64,000 bases of DNA from Streptomyces roseoverticillatus (lineage in GTDB: Bacteria > Actinomycetota > Actinomycetes > Streptomycetales > Streptomycetaceae): assembly GCF_000719265.1 (NCBI RefSeq), contig NZ_JOFL01000013.1, forward strand, positions 124,001 through 188,000. Direction: 5' to 3'. How positions within the stretch are numbered: the first letter of the stretch is position 1; each line of letters opens with the position of its first letter. Below the pieces are notes generated by a model, which did no database searches, had not been told where the DNA came from, and saw only the letters and a list, made by a program, of their open reading frames with translations. Both the position numbers and the translations under genes were made by a program. Below are positions 26,734-36,021 of this stretch, piece by piece.

Positions 26734-27217
26734 CGGCCTCCGGCCGGGGTTGGTAGGTCATGGGTGCCCGCACCCTTGATTCCGCCGCGGTGGCGCGTAA
26801 CCACGACGGTGGCGCCCGGCGGTGCCGTGCGGCCTCCGGCCGGGGGCCGATGGGCTTTTGGGTGCCCACACCCTTGATTCCGCCGCGATGGCGCGCAACT
26901 ACGACGGTGACACCCGGCGGTGTCGTGCCTCCGGCCGGGGGCCGATGGGCTTTTGGGTGCCCACACCCTTGATTCCGCCGCGATGGCGCGTAACCACGAC
27001 GGTGGCGCCCGGCGGTGCCGTGCGGCCTCTGGCCGGGGGTCGTGGGTTTATGGGTGCCCGCGCCCTTGATTCCGCCACGGCGGTGCGTAACCACGACGGT
27101 GTAGTCCGGCGGTGCCGTGCGGCCTCCGGCCGGGGGCCGATGGGTCGTGGGCGCCCGCACTCATCAAGCCGCCGCGGCGGCGCTCAGCCCCCATGGACCC
27201 GACCGGCGGTGCCGTAC
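26734..27217. repeat. Five tandem copies of a ~97-bp GC-rich repeat
   Basis: Units begin CGGCCTCCGGCCGGGG (or a close variant) at 26734, 26830, about 26925, 27023 and 27120. They continue through GGGTGCCCACACCCTTGATT, CCGCCGCGATGGCGCG, TAACCACGACGGTGGCGCC and CGGCGGTGCCGTG. The first four are about 90% alike by eye; the fifth diverges in the middle. Each unit contains its own hairpins. The array fills the gap between the convergent DUF3180 and ABC-ATPase genes; no gene is supported in it. Confidence 0.9.
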
Positions 27218-27308
27218 GGCCCGCAGGCGGGCTCGGCACCGCCGAAATGCCGCCGCTGTGGCCGGCCGCCGCCGCGGCGGAAGAGAGCGCGCGCCCGCCC
27301 CGCAGGGG

Positions 27309-28472
27309 CTAGGACCCCGGGATGCTCTCCAGATCCACATCGCCGCGCGCAGCGCCCCTCGCATCGGCGTCGATCGAGCGTCGCAGCGCCTCGTGCAGCC
27401 TGGCCGGGGTCAGGACGCCGACGAACCGGTCCGTCGCGTCGCCGTCGAGGACGGCGATCCAGCCCGCGTCGTGCTGCAGCATCGTGCTGAAGGCCTGCTT
27501 GAGGGAGGCGCCGACGGGGAGCCACGCGTCCATGCGGCGGGCCCGGTCCCGTACGGTGCCGCCGCCCGCGAGGGCCTCCGCCGAGACCCAGCCGTGCAGC
27601 CGCCCGGCGTCGCCGAGGACCACGGCCCACCGGGCGCCGTCCGCGGCGAGGGCGGCGGCGGCCGTGGCGGCCGTGTCGTCCAGCCGCACGACCGGCGGCT
27701 GTTCGAGGTCGCCTTCCTCGATGGGGGTGACGGAGAGCCGCTTGAGCCCCCGGTCGGCCCCGACGAAGTCGGCGACGTACGGCGTGGCGGGCGCGCCCAG
27801 CACCGTGGCGGGCGCGTCGAACTGCTCGATGCGGCCGTGCCCGTAGACGGCGATGCGGTCGCCGAGCCGCACCGCTTCCTCTATGTCGTGCGTGACGAAC
27901 AGCACGGTCTTGCGCACCTGCGACTGCAGCCGCAGAAACTCGTTCTGGAGCCGCTCCCGCACCACGGGGTCGACCGCCCCGAACGGCTCGTCCATGAGCA
28001 GGACGGGCGGGTCGGCGGCGAGGGCCCGGGCGACCCCGACCCGCTGCCGCTGCCCGCCGGAGAGCTGGTGCGGGTAGCGGGAGCCGTGGACCGCGGGGTC
28101 GAGCCCGACGAGGTCGAGGAGCTCGGCGGCCCGGTCCCGGGCCTTCTTGCGCTGCCAACCCAGCAGGTGGGGGACGGTCGCCGTGTTCTCCAGCACGGTC
28201 TTGTGCGGGAAGAGCCCGACCTGCTGGATGACGTAGCCGATGCGGCGCCGCAGTTCGACGGGGTCGACGCCGGCGATGTCCTCGCCGTCGAGGAGGATCC
28301 GGCCCGACGTGGGCTCGATGAGCCGGTTGACCATCTTCATCGTGGTGGTTTTGCCGCACCCCGAGGGCCCCACGAGCGTGATGAGCTCGCCCTCCGCCAC
28401 TTCGAAGGACAGGTCGTCCACGGCGGTCGTGCCGTCGGCGTAGCGCTTGGTGACGTGCTCGAAGCGGATCAT
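27309..28472 (-). CDS. Osmoprotectant ABC transporter ATP-binding subunit with CBS domains
   Basis: A 387-aa OpuCA/ProV-type ATPase that powers uptake of glycine betaine, choline or related quaternary amines. Walker A is VGPSGCGKTTTMKMVNRLIE, the ABC signature LSGGQRQRVGVARAL, and Walker B PPVLLMDEPFGAVDP, with the H-loop in FVTHDIEEAV. Residues about 250-375 contain two CBS motifs, which in OpuA sense ionic strength. It is divergent from the two permease genes and the binding protein, with 137 bp between, so one bidirectional control region may serve all four. Confidence 0.93.
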   Translation of the reverse strand: MIRFEHVTKRYADGTTAVDDLSFEVAEGELITLVGPSGCGKTTTMKMVNRLIEPTSGRILLDGEDIAGVDPVELRRRIGYVIQQVGLFPHKTVLENTATVPHLLGWQRKKARDRAAELLDLVGLDPAVHGSRYPHQLSGGQRQRVGVARALAADPPVLLMDEPFGAVDPVVRERLQNEFLRLQSQVRKTVLFVTHDIEEAVRLGDRIAVYGHGRIEQFDAPATVLGAPATPYVADFVGADRGLKRLSVTPIEEGDLEQPPVVRLDDTAATAAAALAADGARWAVVLGDAGRLHGWVSAEALAGGGTVRDRARRMDAWLPVGASLKQAFSTMLQHDAGWIAVLDGDATDRFVGVLTPARLHEALRRSIDADARGAARGDVDLESIPGS

Positions 28473-28609
28473 GGTTCCCCATTCTGGCCGTACTCGCTGG
28501 GGACATTGTTGCCTTTGTGTGGCGGCCGGCTCGAATGTCAGTGCCCCGGGTTAGGGTCGTTGGCGACCGGTAATCCGTGGGTCGTACGGCCAGGGGGAGG
28601 TGGGAGCGC

Positions 28610-29338
28610 ATGGCGGGGCAGTCCTGCCTGATCAGCAATGACTGGATCTGCGGAGAGTATCTGCGGACCCGGGGCCAGGAGTTGACGGACGCCACGCTCC
28701 AGCACGTCGGCATCACGCTCGCGTCGGTGGCCATAGGGCTGCTCGTGGCCTTTCCGCTCGCGCTGCTGGCCCGCAGGTGGCGCGCCGCGGCGGGCCCGGT
28801 CCTCGGCCTGACCACCGTGCTCTACACGGTGCCGTCGCTGGCGATGTTCTCGCTGCTGGTGCCGTTCTTCGGGCTGTCGGTGTCGGTGGTGGTCACGGGC
28901 CTCGTGCTGTATTCGCTGACGATCCTCGTGCGGAACATCCTGGCGGGGCTCGCGGCGGTGCCGGAGGAGGCGCGGGAGGCGGCGCGCGGCATGGGCTACG
29001 GCCCGGTGCGCCTGCTCTTCGGGGTGGAACTGCCGCTGGCGCTGCCCGCCCTGATGGCGGGTCTGCGGATCACCACGGTGTCCACGATCTCGCTCACCAC
29101 GGTCGGCGCGATCCTGCACTACGGCGGCCTGGGCAATCTCGTCTACGACGGCATGCACAGCTATTTCAAGGCGCAGGTGCTCACCGCGTCGGTGCTGTGC
29201 GTCGCGCTGGCCGTCGCCGCGGATCTGCTCCTGCTGCTCGTCCAGCGGCTGCTGACGCCGTGGACGCGGGCGGGGAGGACGGCAGGCCGCAAGGCCGGGA
29301 AGACGGCGGTCCGGCCGGCGGCCGAGGGGGCACTCTGA
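28610..29338 (+). CDS. Osmoprotectant ABC transporter permease (first)
   Basis: A 242-aa OpuCB-like inner-membrane permease with five or six helices. The cytoplasmic EAA loop is PEEAREAARGMGYGPVRLLF, which docks on the ATPase. It begins with a short hydrophilic segment containing two cysteines (SCLISNDWICG). ATG 28610 with GGGGGAGG about 9 nt upstream is preferred; an ATG at 28577 is in frame. It ends in a basic tail, TAGRKAGKTAVRP. The stop overlaps the next start as TGATG, so the two permeases are coupled. Confidence 0.92.
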   Translation: MAGQSCLISNDWICGEYLRTRGQELTDATLQHVGITLASVAIGLLVAFPLALLARRWRAAAGPVLGLTTVLYTVPSLAMFSLLVPFFGLSVSVVVTGLVLYSLTILVRNILAGLAAVPEEAREAARGMGYGPVRLLFGVELPLALPALMAGLRITTVSTISLTTVGAILHYGGLGNLVYDGMHSYFKAQVLTASVLCVALAVAADLLLLLVQRLLTPWTRAGRTAGRKAGKTAVRPAAEGAL

Positions 29339-30021
29339 TGGGCGTCGTGGAGCGCACGTGGACCTGGCTGATCACGGGCGCGCACTGGTCGGGCACGGAC
29401 GGCGTGTGGCACCGGCTCGGCGAGCACCTCTTCCTGACGGTGGTGTGCCTGGCGATCTCCTGCGCGATTGCGCTGCCGGTGGCCGTGCTGCTGGGCCATC
29501 TGGGCAAGGGCGGCGCCCTCGCGGTCAACATCTCCAACGCGGGCCGTGCCGTGCCCACTTTCGCGGTGCTGGTGCTGTTGCTGCTCAGCCCGCTGGGCAC
29601 GCACGGCTCCTGGCCGACGGTCATCGCGCTGGTGCTGTTCGCGATACCCCCGCTGCTGACCAACGCCTACGTGGGCATGCGCGAGGTGGACCGCGATGTG
29701 ATCGAGGCGGCCCGCGGCATGGGAATGACGGGCCGCCAGCTCATAGCGCGCGTGGAGCTCCCGCTGGCGTTCCCGCTGATCGTGACGGGCGTGCGGACCG
29801 CCGCCGTGCAGGTCGTCGCCACGACCACGCTCGCGGCCCTGCCCGGTGGCGGCGGCCTGGGCCGCATCATCACGGCGGGCTTCCGGCTCACCGACACCGC
29901 CCAGGTGGTGGCCGGCGCCGTGCTGGTGGCGGCGCTCGCGCTGCTCGTCGAGGGCGTGCTGATGCTGGCGGAGCGGCTGTTTGACCCGGCGCGGCGGCGT
30001 ACGGTGCCGGTGCCGGGGTAG
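29338..30021 (+). CDS. Osmoprotectant ABC transporter permease (second)
   Basis: A 227-aa OpuCD-like permease, paralogous to the preceding gene, with the EAA loop DRDVIEAARGMGMTGRQLIA and about five helices. It starts at ATG 29338, the base shared with the upstream stop. It probably forms a heterodimeric channel with the first permease. The substrate-binding lipoprotein gene follows after 65 bp. Confidence 0.92.
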   Translation: MGVVERTWTWLITGAHWSGTDGVWHRLGEHLFLTVVCLAISCAIALPVAVLLGHLGKGGALAVNISNAGRAVPTFAVLVLLLLSPLGTHGSWPTVIALVLFAIPPLLTNAYVGMREVDRDVIEAARGMGMTGRQLIARVELPLAFPLIVTGVRTAAVQVVATTTLAALPGGGGLGRIITAGFRLTDTAQVVAGAVLVAALALLVEGVLMLAERLFDPARRRTVPVPG

Positions 30022-30086
30022 GCGCGGCGCCGGTCAGCGAACCGACGGCGGCCGGAGAGCGGCCGCCGGAACCGAAGGAGTTCCCC

Positions 30087-31073
30087 ATGAGCAGCACCCC
30101 GCGCCGGGCACGGACCCCCCGCGCCCTGCTGGCGACGGCCGCCGTCGCCGTCCTCGCGGCCGGTCTCGCCGCGTGCGGCGGCGACAGCCTGGAGAAGTCC
30201 GGCACCGGGGGAGGCGGCGGCTCGGCGAAACCGGGGGAGAACGCGCTGGTCATCGGCTCGGCCGGGTTCACCGAGTCCAGAGTGCTCGCAGAGATATACG
30301 CGGGCCTGCTGAAGGACGCCGGATATTCGCCGACGATCAAGACCACCGAGGCTCGCGAGCTCTATGAACCGGAGCTGGAGAAGGGCCGGATCGACGTCGT
30401 CCCGGAGTATGCGGCGACGCTCGCCGAATTCCTGAACAAGAAGCAGAACGGCAAGGACGCTCCCGCCGTGGCGTCCGCCGACGCCGACGCCACGGTGAAG
30501 GCCCTGCGGAAACTCACGGAGCCGCGCGGACTGAAGGTGCTCGACCCCGGCCGCGCGGTCGATCAGAACGCCTTCGCGGTCACCACGGAGTTCGCGGAGA
30601 AACACCAGCTCAAGACGCTTTCGGACCTGGGAAAGTCGGGCCAGGAGGTCAAGCTCGCGGCCGGTGACGAATGCCCGCAGCGGCCCTTCTGCCAGCCCGG
30701 TCTGGAGAAGACGTACGGCATCCGCGTCACGGGCATCGCCCCGCTGGAGGTGGGCAGCGTCCAGGCCAAGCAGGCGGTCAAGGACGGCAAGGCCCAGCTG
30801 CTCCTGACCACGACCACGGACGCCACGCTCGAACAGTTCGGACTGGTTCTGCTCAAGGACGACAAGAAGCTCCAGAACTCCGACAACGTCCTGCCGGTGG
30901 TGAATGCACAGAAGGCGGGTTCGCAGAAGGTCGCGGACGCCCTCGCGAAGCTCACCAGGGTGCTGACCACGGAAGATCTCACCGAACTCAACAAGAAGGT
31001 GGATGCGCAGCGGCTCAAGCCTGCCGATGTCGCCGCGCAGTACCTCAAGGAGAAGGGGCTGCTGACGAAGTGA
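30087..31073 (+). CDS. Osmoprotectant ABC transporter substrate-binding lipoprotein
   Basis: A 328-aa lipoprotein. The signal peptide ends in a lipobox (GLAACGG, Cys about 30), followed by a Gly/Ser linker and an OpuAC-type fold (VIGSAGFTESRVLAEIYAGL, ELYEPELEKGRIDVVPEYAA). This sequence pattern fits choline or glycine betaine binders of the OpuBC/OpuCC group; the aromatic cage cannot be confirmed by eye. The start ATG 30087 has AAGGAG 7 nt upstream. Last gene of the importer operon. Confidence 0.92.
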   Translation: MSSTPRRARTPRALLATAAVAVLAAGLAACGGDSLEKSGTGGGGGSAKPGENALVIGSAGFTESRVLAEIYAGLLKDAGYSPTIKTTEARELYEPELEKGRIDVVPEYAATLAEFLNKKQNGKDAPAVASADADATVKALRKLTEPRGLKVLDPGRAVDQNAFAVTTEFAEKHQLKTLSDLGKSGQEVKLAAGDECPQRPFCQPGLEKTYGIRVTGIAPLEVGSVQAKQAVKDGKAQLLLTTTTDATLEQFGLVLLKDDKKLQNSDNVLPVVNAQKAGSQKVADALAKLTRVLTTEDLTELNKKVDAQRLKPADVAAQYLKEKGLLTK

Positions 31074-31157
31074 GAGGTGTAGGCGACAAGTAAGATCAAG
31101 GGAACAGTTTCGTGGTGGAGTCACACTCCCGAGGCGACGCACGGTAAGTTTCAGGCC

Positions 31158-32294
31158 ATGCCACGAGGACGCCACCGCCATTCGCCATCCCTGCACAGGC
31201 TCCTTCCCCCATCGGCGGTCGCCGCGACATCGGTCGCCTGCGCCGCCGGTGCTTGGGTGGTAGGTGAAACGGTCGTCATCCGGGGTCTCGCCGCGGCGGC
31301 TGCCGCCGCCGCGGTGGTCGGCGCCGTGCTGATGCGCCGTTGGGACCGCTCCGCGGGGAAGCGGGTCGCCCAGCTCACCGCCGCCCGCACTCGCGACGAG
31401 TGGAAGACCGAGGAGCGCATAGCCGAGCTCGAGACGGATCTGGAGGACACCCGGGCGGCCAAGGCCCGGCTGGAGTCCAAGCTGCGCGGCAAGCGCGCCG
31501 AGCTGGCCCGTCTCCGCACCGAGCACGCCGACCTGCTGCGCCGTTACGCCACCGCCGAGACCGGGCGGGCCAGCGCGCTGGAGGGCCGCCGCGTAGCCCG
31601 CGGCGGGGCGCCGGCGCTGGAGTCCGGCGCCCCGCTCACGGTGCCCGGCCCGGCCGTCGACCCCGCCGCGTTCCGCAAGGCCGCGGAGGTGCTGCGCGGC
31701 CTTGCCGGCGGCGAGCCGGACGCGCAGGCGAAGGCCGGGGCGGGACCCCGGGCCGGGCTGAAGCCCGCGGCCGGGCCCCGGCAGCAGCCGGTGACGGCGC
31801 CTCAGGCGGCGCCCAAGGCCGTGCCCCAGCCGCGTGCGGAGGCCCGCCGGGGCGGCCCGGACGGCGCCGGTCAGGCCGCGGGCAAGGGCAGTGCGGCCGC
31901 CGGTCCGGCCGACGCCGCTGCGGCCCGGGCCGCAGACGGCGCCGAGGCCGTCGTCCCCGCTGCCGGTCCCGCGCCTGCCGCCCCCGCCGAGGGACACGCC
32001 GAGAAGCCCGCTGTGCCGCAGGCCCCGGCCGGCCGGCGCCCCGCCTCCCGCACCACGGGCGGCTTCGACTTCTTCGGCACCCAGGGCCCCGCCCCGGCCC
32101 AGCGCCCCGTCGAGGAGACGGACCTCGCGGACGTCGTCGGCGAGGAGGCGCTCGCCGAGGCCAAAGCCGAAGCGGAAGCCGAGGCGAAGGCCGAGGCGGA
32201 CGGCGAGGCGGCCGGAGACGACGTCATCGACCTGACCGCGCACGACGAGACCGAGCAGATAGACGTGGCCGAGCTGCGGACGGCCGTCTCGTAG
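31158..32294 (+). CDS. Membrane-anchored coiled-coil protein of unknown function
   Basis: A 378-aa streptomycete protein with two closely spaced hydrophobic helices near the N-terminus (about 18-34 and 42-58). A charged coiled coil follows at about 70-135 (ERIAELETDLEDTRAAKARL), then a long low-complexity Ala/Pro/Gly region, and an acidic C-terminus with an Ala/Glu repeat (EALAEAKAEAEAEAKAEADG). It ends in DVIDLTAHDETEQIDVAEL. No enzyme motif. It is convergent with the nuoD paralogue across a strong terminator. Confidence 0.78.
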   Translation: MPRGRHRHSPSLHRLLPPSAVAATSVACAAGAWVVGETVVIRGLAAAAAAAAVVGAVLMRRWDRSAGKRVAQLTAARTRDEWKTEERIAELETDLEDTRAAKARLESKLRGKRAELARLRTEHADLLRRYATAETGRASALEGRRVARGGAPALESGAPLTVPGPAVDPAAFRKAAEVLRGLAGGEPDAQAKAGAGPRAGLKPAAGPRQQPVTAPQAAPKAVPQPRAEARRGGPDGAGQAAGKGSAAAGPADAAAARAADGAEAVVPAAGPAPAAPAEGHAEKPAVPQAPAGRRPASRTTGGFDFFGTQGPAPAQRPVEETDLADVVGEEALAEAKAEAEAEAKAEADGEAAGDDVIDLTAHDETEQIDVAELRTAVS

Positions 32295-32324
32295 GCGGCT
32301 CCGGAGCCCGGCCTGCAGAAACGA

Positions 32325-32355
32325 AACCCCCCGGCGGGACTCCCGCCGGGGGGTT
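32325..32355. terminator. Bidirectional terminator
   Basis: AACCCCCCGGCGGGA and TCCCGCCGGGGGGTT form a near-perfect stem with almost no loop and A/T ends on both sides, between two convergent genes. Confidence 0.88.
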
Positions 32356-32406
32356 CTGCGTCTCCGAGGGCCTCGGGCCCTGCTCGCCGGTGTCTGCCGA
32401 CGTGCC

Positions 32407-33558
32407 CTACTTGTCGATGTCGCCCACGACGAAGAACAGCGACCCCAGGATCGCCACCATGTCGGCGACCAGCGTCCCCGGCAGCAGCTCGGTCAGGGCC
32501 TGGATGTTGTTGAAGGAGGCCGAGCGCAGCTTCAGCCGGTACGGGGTCTTCTCGCCCTTCGACACCAGGTAGTAGCCGTTGAGGCCGAGCGGGTTCTCGG
32601 TCCACGCGTACGTGGCGCCCTCGGGGGCCTTCAGCACCTTCGGCAGCCGCTGGTTGATCGGCCCCGGCGGCAGCTCGGCGATCCGTTCCAGGCAGGCCTC
32701 CGCGAGCTCCAGCGCGTTGTGCGTCTGCTCCAGCAGGCACTCGAAGCGGGCCAGGCAGTCGCCGTCCTCGCGGGTGACGACCTTGAGCACGTCCTGCAGC
32801 TCCCCGTAGGCGAGGTACGGCTCGTCGCGCCGCAGGTCGAAGTCGACGCCGGACGCGCGGGCGATCGGGCCGCTCACCCCGTACGCGTGCACCGTCTCCG
32901 GCGCGAGGACGCCGACGCCGCGCGTGCGGCCCCGGAAGATCTCGTTGCCGAGGACGAGCCGGTCGTAGACGTCCATGCGGGAGCGGACCTGGGCCACGGC
33001 GTGCCGCGCCCGGCCGAGCCAGCCGGCCGGCAGGTCCTCCTTGAGGCCGCCGACGCGGTTGAACATGTAGTGCATCCGGCCGCCGGAGACCTCCTCCATC
33101 ACCGTCTGGAGCTCCTCGCGCTCGTGGAAGGCGTGGAAGACGGGGGTGATGCCGCCGAGCTCCAGGGGGTAGGAGCCGAGGAACATGAGGTGGTTGAGGA
33201 CCCGGTTCAGCTCGGCGAGGAGCGTGCGGGTCCACACGGCGCGCTCGGGGACCTCCATGCCGAGCATCCGCTCCACGGCCAGGACGACGCCCAGCTCGTT
33301 GGAGAACGCCGACAGCCAGTCGTGGCGGTTGGCGAGCACGATGATCTGCCGGTAGTCGCGGGCCTCGAACAGCTTCTCCGCGCCGCGGTGCATGTAGCCG
33401 ATGATCGGCTCGGCCTCCCGGACCCGCTCACCGTCGAGGACGAGCCGCAGGCGCAGCACGCCGTGCGTGGACGGGTGCTGGGGTCCGATGTTGAGCACCA
33501 TGTCGGTGCTCTCCGCCGCACCGCCGATGCCGACTGTCGTCTCCGTCATGGGGGTCAT
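32407..33558 (-). CDS. Stand-alone NADH-quinone oxidoreductase subunit D paralogue
   Basis: A 383-aa homologue of the complex I 49-kDa/NuoD subunit, encoded away from any nuo operon. It keeps the quinone-site [14 protein letters not shown], the [16 protein letters not shown] loop near cluster N2, and the C-terminal FVVGDIDK with the final catalytic-region aspartate. Length is slightly below the usual NuoD of about 430 residues. Streptomycetes often carry such a nuoD2; its partner complex is not known. It lies 13 bp after a MidA-type methyltransferase gene on the same strand, so the two probably form an operon. Confidence 0.9.
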   Translation of the reverse strand: MTPMTETTVGIGGAAESTDMVLNIGPQHPSTHGVLRLRLVLDGERVREAEPIIGYMHRGAEKLFEARDYRQIIVLANRHDWLSAFSNELGVVLAVERMLGMEVPERAVWTRTLLAELNRVLNHLMFLGSYPLELGGITPVFHAFHEREELQTVMEEVSGGRMHYMFNRVGGLKEDLPAGWLGRARHAVAQVRSRMDVYDRLVLGNEIFRGRTRGVGVLAPETVHAYGVSGPIARASGVDFDLRRDEPYLAYGELQDVLKVVTREDGDCLARFECLLEQTHNALELAEACLERIAELPPGPINQRLPKVLKAPEGATYAWTENPLGLNGYYLVSKGEKTPYRLKLRSASFNNIQALTELLPGTLVADMVAILGSLFFVVGDIDK

Positions 33559-33571
33559 GGGGACAAGTCTG

Positions 33572-34618
33572 TCAGCCTTCTGGGGCGGGCCCGTCCGGGG
33601 CGCTGCCGGAGGCCCGCTCCGGGGCGTCCGGGAGCAGCCCCCGGCAGGCCTCGCCCACCGGTTGCACCAGCCAGCCGAAGGCCCCCAGCCCCGCCGGCGA
33701 GGTGAGCTCCGCGGCCTCGCCCGCCCGCCCCAGTGCCCGCACGTAGGCGGCCGGATCGGTCGAGGCGAGCGACAGCGGCGGGCGGCTGCCGTCCACGCCG
33801 AGCGCCCGCAGCGCCTCGCGCTGGGTCAGCACGGTGCTGCCCGGCCGCGCGCACGCGTCCATGGCGACGTGCGCGGTGATGTCGCACGAGCCGTCCGGCA
33901 CCGGCCGCACCTCGCGGCCCTCGCGGAAGCCGGCCAGCGTGCCGAACGGCGGACGGCCGACGCGCTCGTGGGCGTAGTCGACGGCCACGGCGAGGCCCGC
34001 GCGCAGGCTGCCCACGGCCCGCGCCCAGGCGGCGTCGCGCGGCCGGCCGATCTCGGCGCGGGTGCCGGGCGGCGCGCCCTCGACGGGCCACCAGCGGGCG
34101 AGCCACGCGGCGTCCTCGCCCGTGACCGGCTCCCCGAGGAGCTCCTCGCCGTCCTCCTGGACGAGCACCTGGCGCGCGACGCCCTCCGCGTCCGTCTCGG
34201 TGACGTCCACGGGCACGTTGTCGAGCCACTCGTTGGCGAACAGCAGGCCCTCGACGCCTTCCGGGACGTCACCCACCCAGGTGATGCGCCCGTCCAGCCC
34301 CGGCGGGCGGGCGGCGCGCTCGACCGCGTACGGGCGCAGCCGCGCGGCCACGTCCTCCGGCAGCTGCCCGAGGACGCCGGTGATCAGCTCGCCGCGCCCC
34401 GCGCCGACGTCCGTGAACGCGAGCCCGGCCGGGTGCCCGAGCGCTTTGTCGACCCGGCACAGCAGCTCGGCGACGGCACCGGCGTACAGCGGCGAGGCGT
34501 GCACGGAGGTGCGGAAGTGCCCGGCGGGGCCCTCGGGGCGCCGGTAGAAGCCGCCCGGGCCGTAGAGCGCGGCCTCGGTCGCAGCGCTCCATGTTCTCGT
34601 TCCGCTTGCCATACGCAC
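33572..34618 (-). CDS. MidA/NDUFAF7-type SAM-dependent methyltransferase
   Basis: A 348-aa class I methyltransferase of the MidA/DUF185 family. It starts like the family ([13 protein letters not shown], then [20 protein letters not shown]) and has the SAM motif [28 protein letters not shown], and [19 protein letters not shown]. In mitochondria the family member NDUFAF7 dimethylates an arginine of the NDUFS2 (NuoD) subunit. Its position immediately upstream of a nuoD paralogue makes that gene's product the likely substrate here (inference). ATG 34612 is an alternative start. It is divergent from the sensor kinase. Confidence 0.86.
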   Translation of the reverse strand: MRMASGTRTWSAATEAALYGPGGFYRRPEGPAGHFRTSVHASPLYAGAVAELLCRVDKALGHPAGLAFTDVGAGRGELITGVLGQLPEDVAARLRPYAVERAARPPGLDGRITWVGDVPEGVEGLLFANEWLDNVPVDVTETDAEGVARQVLVQEDGEELLGEPVTGEDAAWLARWWPVEGAPPGTRAEIGRPRDAAWARAVGSLRAGLAVAVDYAHERVGRPPFGTLAGFREGREVRPVPDGSCDITAHVAMDACARPGSTVLTQREALRALGVDGSRPPLSLASTDPAAYVRALGRAGEAAELTSPAGLGAFGWLVQPVGEACRGLLPDAPERASGSAPDGPAPEG

Positions 34619-34715
34619 ACGCTATGCGCCCTTCGCGGGCACGCCGCCTCCACCTTGCGGAGTAGAAGGAGTGTCACCGGATCGATCGCCGGGCTGACCC
34701 CGGCACGTACCCGGC

Positions 34716-35939
34716 ATGCCTACGCTGGGTGACGTGCACCGCCTCTACGACTTTCTCCGCAGGCACCCGACCGGAGTGGACACCTTCTGGGCTCTGCTGC
34801 TGCTCGGGATCAGCCTGCTGGCCGCCGCCGAAGAACACGGCACGTCGGCGGTCCAGAGGGCCGTGAACGTCGGCACGGTGGTGACCCTCAGCCTGGTGGT
34901 CGCCCTGCGCCGCCGCGCGCCCGTCCCCATGCTGTTCCTCGCGATCGCGAGCGGCCTGGCCCAGCTGGCGGGCGACGTGCAGGGCACGCTCGCCGACATC
35001 GCGATGCTCGCGATCGTCTACACCGTCGCCTCCGGCCACGTCCGCTGGGCGTCGAGGGTGGCCCTGGCCGGCGGGCTGGCCGCACCGGTGCTCTTCCTGA
35101 TCCGCTGGCCGCTCGTCGGCCACGGGCCCGGGCAGACGCTCATCACGCTCGCCTTCCTCACCACCCCCTTCATCCTCGCCTGGGTGCTCGGCGACTCCAT
35201 GCGCACCCGCCGCGCGTACTGGGCCCAGCTGGAGGAGCGCGCCGCCCGCCTGGAGAAGGACCGCGAGCAGCAGGCCCGGATGGCCGTGACCGCCGAGCGG
35301 GCGCGCATTGCCCGCGAGCTGCACGACGTCGTCGCGCACAACGTCTCGGTGATGGTCGTCCAGGCCGACGGCGCCGCGTACGTCCTCGATGCCTCGCCCG
35401 AGCAGGCCAAGCAGGCCCTGGAGACGATCTCCGGCACGGGCCGCCAGGCGCTCGCCGAGATGCGCCGCCTGCTGGGCGTCCTGCGCACGGAGGAGGGCAC
35501 GACCGAGGGCGGGGACTACGTGCCGCAGCCCGACGTCGAGCAGATCGGCGACTTGGTCGAGCAGGTGCGGGGCGCGGGCCTGCCCGTGCAGTACGAGGTC
35601 GAGGGCGCGCCGCGGCCGCTGCCGAGCGGTGTGGAGCTCACCGCGTACCGCATCGTGCAGGAAGCCCTGACCAACACGCGCAAGCACGGCGGTCCGGAGG
35701 CCGGCGCGAGCGTCCGCCTCACCTACTTCGACGACGGGCTCGGCCTGCTCGTCGAGGACGACGGCCGGGGCGCGCAGCACGAGCTGTACGAATCGGGCGG
35801 CGCGGACGGCATGGGCCACGGCCTGATCGGCATGCGCGAGCGCGTCGGCATGGTCGGGGGCACGCTGGACGCGGGGCCGCGGCCGGGCGGAGGCTTCCGG
35901 ATCAGCGTGCTGCTGCCGGTGAAGCCGGGCGGCCGCTGA
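34716..35939 (+). CDS. NarL-family sensor histidine kinase
   Basis: A 407-aa membrane kinase with four to six helices in the first 170 residues and little extracellular sequence. A HisKA_3 dimerisation domain follows (ARIARELHDVVAHNVSVMVV, phospho-His in ELHD), then a HATPase domain (AYRIVQEALTNTRKHGG; GLIGMRERVGMVGG). A GTG at 34734 is an alternative start. It is paired with the response regulator 82 bp downstream. The signal is unknown. Confidence 0.9.
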   Translation: MPTLGDVHRLYDFLRRHPTGVDTFWALLLLGISLLAAAEEHGTSAVQRAVNVGTVVTLSLVVALRRRAPVPMLFLAIASGLAQLAGDVQGTLADIAMLAIVYTVASGHVRWASRVALAGGLAAPVLFLIRWPLVGHGPGQTLITLAFLTTPFILAWVLGDSMRTRRAYWAQLEERAARLEKDREQQARMAVTAERARIARELHDVVAHNVSVMVVQADGAAYVLDASPEQAKQALETISGTGRQALAEMRRLLGVLRTEEGTTEGGDYVPQPDVEQIGDLVEQVRGAGLPVQYEVEGAPRPLPSGVELTAYRIVQEALTNTRKHGGPEAGASVRLTYFDDGLGLLVEDDGRGAQHELYESGGADGMGHGLIGMRERVGMVGGTLDAGPRPGGGFRISVLLPVKPGGR

Positions 35940-35953
35940 CGATGATGATGTCG

Positions 35954-35982
35954 TTGACGCTTACTGCTGGAATGCTCATATC
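35954..35982 (+). promoter_or_regulatory. Candidate promoter before the response regulator
   Basis: TTGACG (35954-35959), a 17-bp spacer and CATATC lie in an unusually AT-rich 82-bp gap. AATGCTCATATCG occurs twice here (35971-35983 and 35992-36004), 21 bp apart or two helical turns, so a dimeric regulator could bind. The downstream gene has GGAAAGGGA before its ATG. Confidence 0.45.
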
Positions 35983-36021
35983 GCTCGTATCAATGCTCAT
36001 ATCGAGGAAAGGGACATCCGC

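Noticed and set aside
26734..27217. CRISPR array
   Set aside because: Direct repeats of about 97 bp are contiguous with no unique spacers, and no cas genes are nearby.
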